Shown one piece after another: positions 1 to 64,000 of a stretch of DNA of 64,000 nt. Location of the stretch: assembly GCA_028829895.1 (NCBI GenBank), contig CM054179.1, forward strand, positions 42,115,617 through 42,179,616, given 5' to 3'. Both the position numbers and the translations under genes were made by a program. Source of the stretch: Sinotaia quadrata. Lineage: Eukaryota; Mollusca; Gastropoda; Architaenioglossa; Viviparidae. The number at the start of each line of letters is the position of its first letter. Position 1 is the stretch's first letter. The notes under the pieces are model-generated. The model did not search any database and was not told where the DNA came from. It saw only the letters and a program-made list of their open reading frames with translations.

Positions 1-150
1 TGACATAGAGACAAATGAGAAGGCTTTCAGAAGATGAACAAATTATGACATAGAGACAAATGAGAAGATGAACAAAGTATGGCATGGAGACAAATGAGAT
101 GAACAAAGTATGGCATGGAGACAAATGAGAAGATGAACAAAGTACGGGAA
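1..150. repeat. minisatellite, ~40-bp unit
   Basis: About four imperfect copies of a unit with gagacaaatgagaagatgaa; continues beyond the left edge possibly. Confidence 0.8.
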
Positions 151-2008
151 AACATAGGAGCAGATGGTGAAAGGACGTTTAACAAAAGTGTACAGAAGCA
201 AATATTAAAATTGAATAGCAAATTATTTGTTTACAGACAATGTTTGTAGACAAAATTAATATTTTGATTCTGTTTTGGCAAATAGTAAGCAACACGAATG
301 TGCTATGTTGTACTGACAAAGCAGCAGGCGAAGCGAATAGTGAATATGCACACAAAATATCTCCTAGGAAAATAACTGACTTTACAAAGGGATGAAAGTA
401 TACTTCTGCAATCAAGGAAGTTTAACTAAAAAGACTTTTCACCAAGGTAAATTAAAAACAAAATGCCTTACATATAAACAACACAAAAGTAATTATAATA
501 AACTATTTATATATTGAATAACTTCATTCATCAGGACAAGACATTCATTAATTAGTGGAACTTTCAAAATCTGTGAACCTATCTATTCTTAACAGGTCTG
601 TCTGAAGCTAAATGCAGTGAAGACAAACAAGGCACTTAATAAATAAACAATTGACTTTAACACTTTCAAACTTCATCCTCTACTATTAACAGTAAATATA
701 TTCTCCTGATGAAGGATGTTGGCCTAAATAGTCTGTTTTCGCATCGTAAGGGTACGTCATTATAGCATTTTCAATTGTCAAAATTTCGTTTGGGTTTTTC
801 GTTATTCTTTATTTAAAAGTACGACCCTCAACACACTTTAGAGAGAAGACAAATATGTAAACAGCAAAAATTCTTACTTAGACAAACTACAATAAATAAA
901 CATAAGCATTATTTTAAATAAGATAAAACTGAGTAAACAGAGATAATTATATTTCAGTCATTAATGAAATATGCAAAACAATCATTCTTTAGGAAGAGTC
1001 AACACTATAGGCTACATGTATTTAAACTAAATGTATTACACGAACAGCAACAATGTTGTTTAGTTAATGAGTAAAAGACGGATAAAGTTGTATATATTTT
1101 AGACAGTTTAGAAAAAAAGTAAAATTCTTTTAGGAACAACACAGTATACAAAACAGTTTGCATTCCTAAGAAAACATTGACACGTGACTAGTAAAGTGCA
1201 TTTGTAGGCAGGGAATGTTATATGATTAAGCAGCGGGTGTGTTTAGATAATTAGATATACATAACCAACAACCAGTGCTCTTCAGACAAACATTATATAT
1301 GACTAGCAACCTATGCTTCTGGCAATTGGTGTTCTTTGGCAAATAGTTGCATGTTATAGTAACAAATGCTTTTTGACAAATATGTCATCCAGATTAGCAA
1401 TAGTAGTCTTAAATAGCTTGAATTCTTTGGCAAACTGTAAAATGTATCACACACATTTACTAGCAACATCACGAATGCACATTCATAACATATTCTCAAT
1501 ACACAAAGCACTCAAACAAATGCACTCATCTAATCCAATCATGGACTGTCAATTTGGTATTTAACTCAGTATAATGGCGATTATGATGACGTAGGAGATT
1601 TAATACGATTCCCTCGGCTAGCTCTCGTACAATTTGAACAGTTTTAATAGGAGTTCGGGCTTCTGAACTTGTCTCCACTCTTTGTTTAACTTTCATCTAA
1701 GGATAGCACATTTAAGTGTCTCGTGTTGCAAACATTACAATGCACGACTTTAAGGGTTCCTTCACGATTATAAAAGCATTCTAACCAACCAGGAATTGAC
1801 TATTAGTAATCAATCATTAAATGAAGCAACATATATAACAAATAGCTAATCTATCACTCATTCTATTAATTACGCTGCTGCATCTTAATCAAACATTTTT
1901 TTTCGAGTCACATTTAAAAAAAAATACAGTAAAAAACCCAGCTAATTGACAAACTTCAACTTCAGGCTGGAGAGAGTGAACTTAAAAAGTTAAAAGAAAA
2001 TGCGAATT
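151..2008. other. AT-rich region 3' of the receptor gene
   Basis: Only short open frames without recognisable domains on either strand; no gene supported. Confidence 0.6.
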
Positions 2009-2310
2009 GGGTCAAAGAAAGTAATGCGCTATTAATTAAAGTAATACACATAAACTGTGTCGAATTAAAGTAATACACTATTAAAACGGTCAAGTTGAAG
2101 TAATACACTATTAAAACGGTCAAATTAAAGTAATGCACTATTAAAACGGTCAAATTAAAGTAATGCACTATTAAAACGGTCAAATTGAAGTAATACACTA
2201 ATAACTGAGTAAAGTTAAAGAAACACCCTATTCACTGGGTCTAATGAAAGTAAGACACTATTAGGTTAGTCAAATTAAAATAATAAAGTTTTAACTGGGT
2301 CAAATTAAAG
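2009..2310. repeat. minisatellite, 30-bp unit x ~10
   Basis: Units like attaaagtaatacactatta plus aaacggtcaa. The central copies are nearly identical and the edges degenerate. The open frame across it is a repeat artefact. Confidence 0.9.
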
Positions 2311-3460
2311 CACATGAAACGCACTCATTTGCGGGCATCATGGAAAGGCGGTACTAATCAGAAACAATAAAAGAATAACGTCTACAGGAGCAAGAATATA
2401 GCGTCTGGAAACTACATTAAGCGCTAATCCTGCCACATTGAATGAAGTATTCATCACAGATAAAATCTTAATGAAATTTGTTTGTTCTGCATTTTTAATT
2501 GATTGACATTACATTTTTCTCACTAAGAGATGGGTAGGTATATTTCTTTTTGCGTTGCAACGTTACCTTGAAATTTGTAACATTTGGTCAACCTGTAACC
2601 AAAAAGAATATTTTATCTTCATAAAACTTTGATATTTTTCTGAATTCAAAGAACCCATTTTCCTCCCCAAAGTTAGCTGTTTAATTGGAGTCGCCTTAGA
2701 TTCAGTTATTTTGATTGTTTTTTGTTTTCTAACTCCGTGAAAGGAGAGTGTTAGATACAAGATTAATTCTTGAAGTATATTTCAAAAGGAAAAGAGTAAA
2801 CTGCTTTCATTAAAATTTTATCAGTATGCAGTGCATAGCCCATCGTTCTTTGTTACGAGACAGTGACAACAAAAAAAACACAAGAGTGTTACAGTGCACT
2901 GGTCCTCTGTATCAAGATTCCAAATTTGTTTCCAGACTAAACATTTGTTCGTTGTCAGCAGACAATTTTTAGTTCTTTTGGTTAGATTTGTTAGAATCTT
3001 TTGGTTATACAACAGATGTAGCAATATACATGTAACAGAGTAATTTAAACACAATGTGGATCAGTTCTTAAAATTATTTTACAGCTAATACCATCGTGCT
3101 TACAAAGAACGACAACTGATGTTCATCTCATCAGTTTAAAATATGAAAAAACATTAATGTCTGCAAAATTACATGCAAAAGAATGCAACAACTGTATATC
3201 TGGTGCAAATGTCACCTCCATTAAAATGAATACAATTACAATTACAATATTTTAATTTAACAGTTACATAGAAGAATTAATGTCATTATACATTTATCTC
3301 TATATGTCGTTAGACTACCATTACACATTTATCTCTGTCTCATTTGCAAGCTAACAAGATTTTGTCCTCCTTCCACGCACAGGTATTATTATTGTGCAAA
3401 GTTACTGCACTGCCCTCTAACTGAGCAGAGGAGCTAATTTTAGTAACAATATCTCCCATT
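2311..3460. other. non-coding sequence downstream of the receptor
   Basis: AT-rich; may include distal 3' UTR. No coding signal seen. Confidence 0.5.
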
Positions 3461-3466
3461 TTTATT
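3461..3466 (-). terminator. candidate poly(A) signal of the receptor gene
   Basis: AATAAA on the minus strand about 98 bases past the stop codon. The region is AT-rich and other AATAAA strings occur farther on, so the true 3' end is not fixed. Confidence 0.3.
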
Positions 3467-3563
3467 TTCATTTTCTGGTTGATTATGTTTTTGTTAAAGT
3501 ACAGATTTACCGTCATTTCAGTAAAATATTATTTTGGCTTGAATATTTCCATGTCCACTAAAA

Positions 3564-64000
<60,437 letters not shown>

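Overview
The window is animal nuclear DNA from an intron-rich, visibly AT-rich genome crowded with minisatellites and microsatellites. Multi-lectin receptors with EPN/QPx lectin domains, nested ShKT genes and heavy intronic tandem repeats fit a lophotrochozoan, most likely a mollusc. That assignment is inference; no species can be named.

One large minus-strand gene fills positions 3564 to 64000 and runs off the right edge. It encodes a mannose-receptor-family protein: tandem C-type lectin-like domains (CTLDs), Thr/Pro-rich linkers, one transmembrane helix and a cytoplasmic tail with a Phe-x-Asn-x-Leu-Tyr motif. I resolved 42 exons by hand. All introns are GT-AG, every exon-exon phase matches, and the 5607 coding bases (1868 codons plus stop) stay in one frame. 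There are at least twelve CTLDs, the first cut by the edge. The signal peptide, any ricin-type or fibronectin II domain and the promoter must lie beyond position 64000.

Layout, in transcript order (right to left): CTLD1-3 at 64000-54981 lack a recognisable sugar site. CTLD4-5 at 53569-47336 carry EPN and WND motifs and each is followed by a small Thr-rich linker exon. CTLD6-7 at 45427-35421 are degenerate. CTLD8-9 at 35626-25043 are EPN type. CTLD10-11 at 25174-12315 are QPS and EPS types. CTLD12 at 11390-7961 is EPN type. A stalk exon (7118-7270) and the membrane/tail exon (3564-3817) end the gene. The 4.1 kb intron between 41107 and 45247 holds a probable nested same-strand gene for a small secreted protein with two ShKT domains and its own poly(A) signal.

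Nearly every intron carries its own minisatellite (16-82 bp units). In at least seven places the repeat unit or local duplication includes a splice site and the adjoining exon end, so the receptor's splice sites have been copied in tandem. Other structures are a perfect 61-bp inverted repeat (24414-24553), a ~290-bp foldback element (15388-15680), a ~440-bp duplicated intronic block (8997-9440 and 13010-13440), and probable hAT-like and tRNA-like repeat relics. Positions 1-3460 lie 3' of the gene and show no convincing gene.
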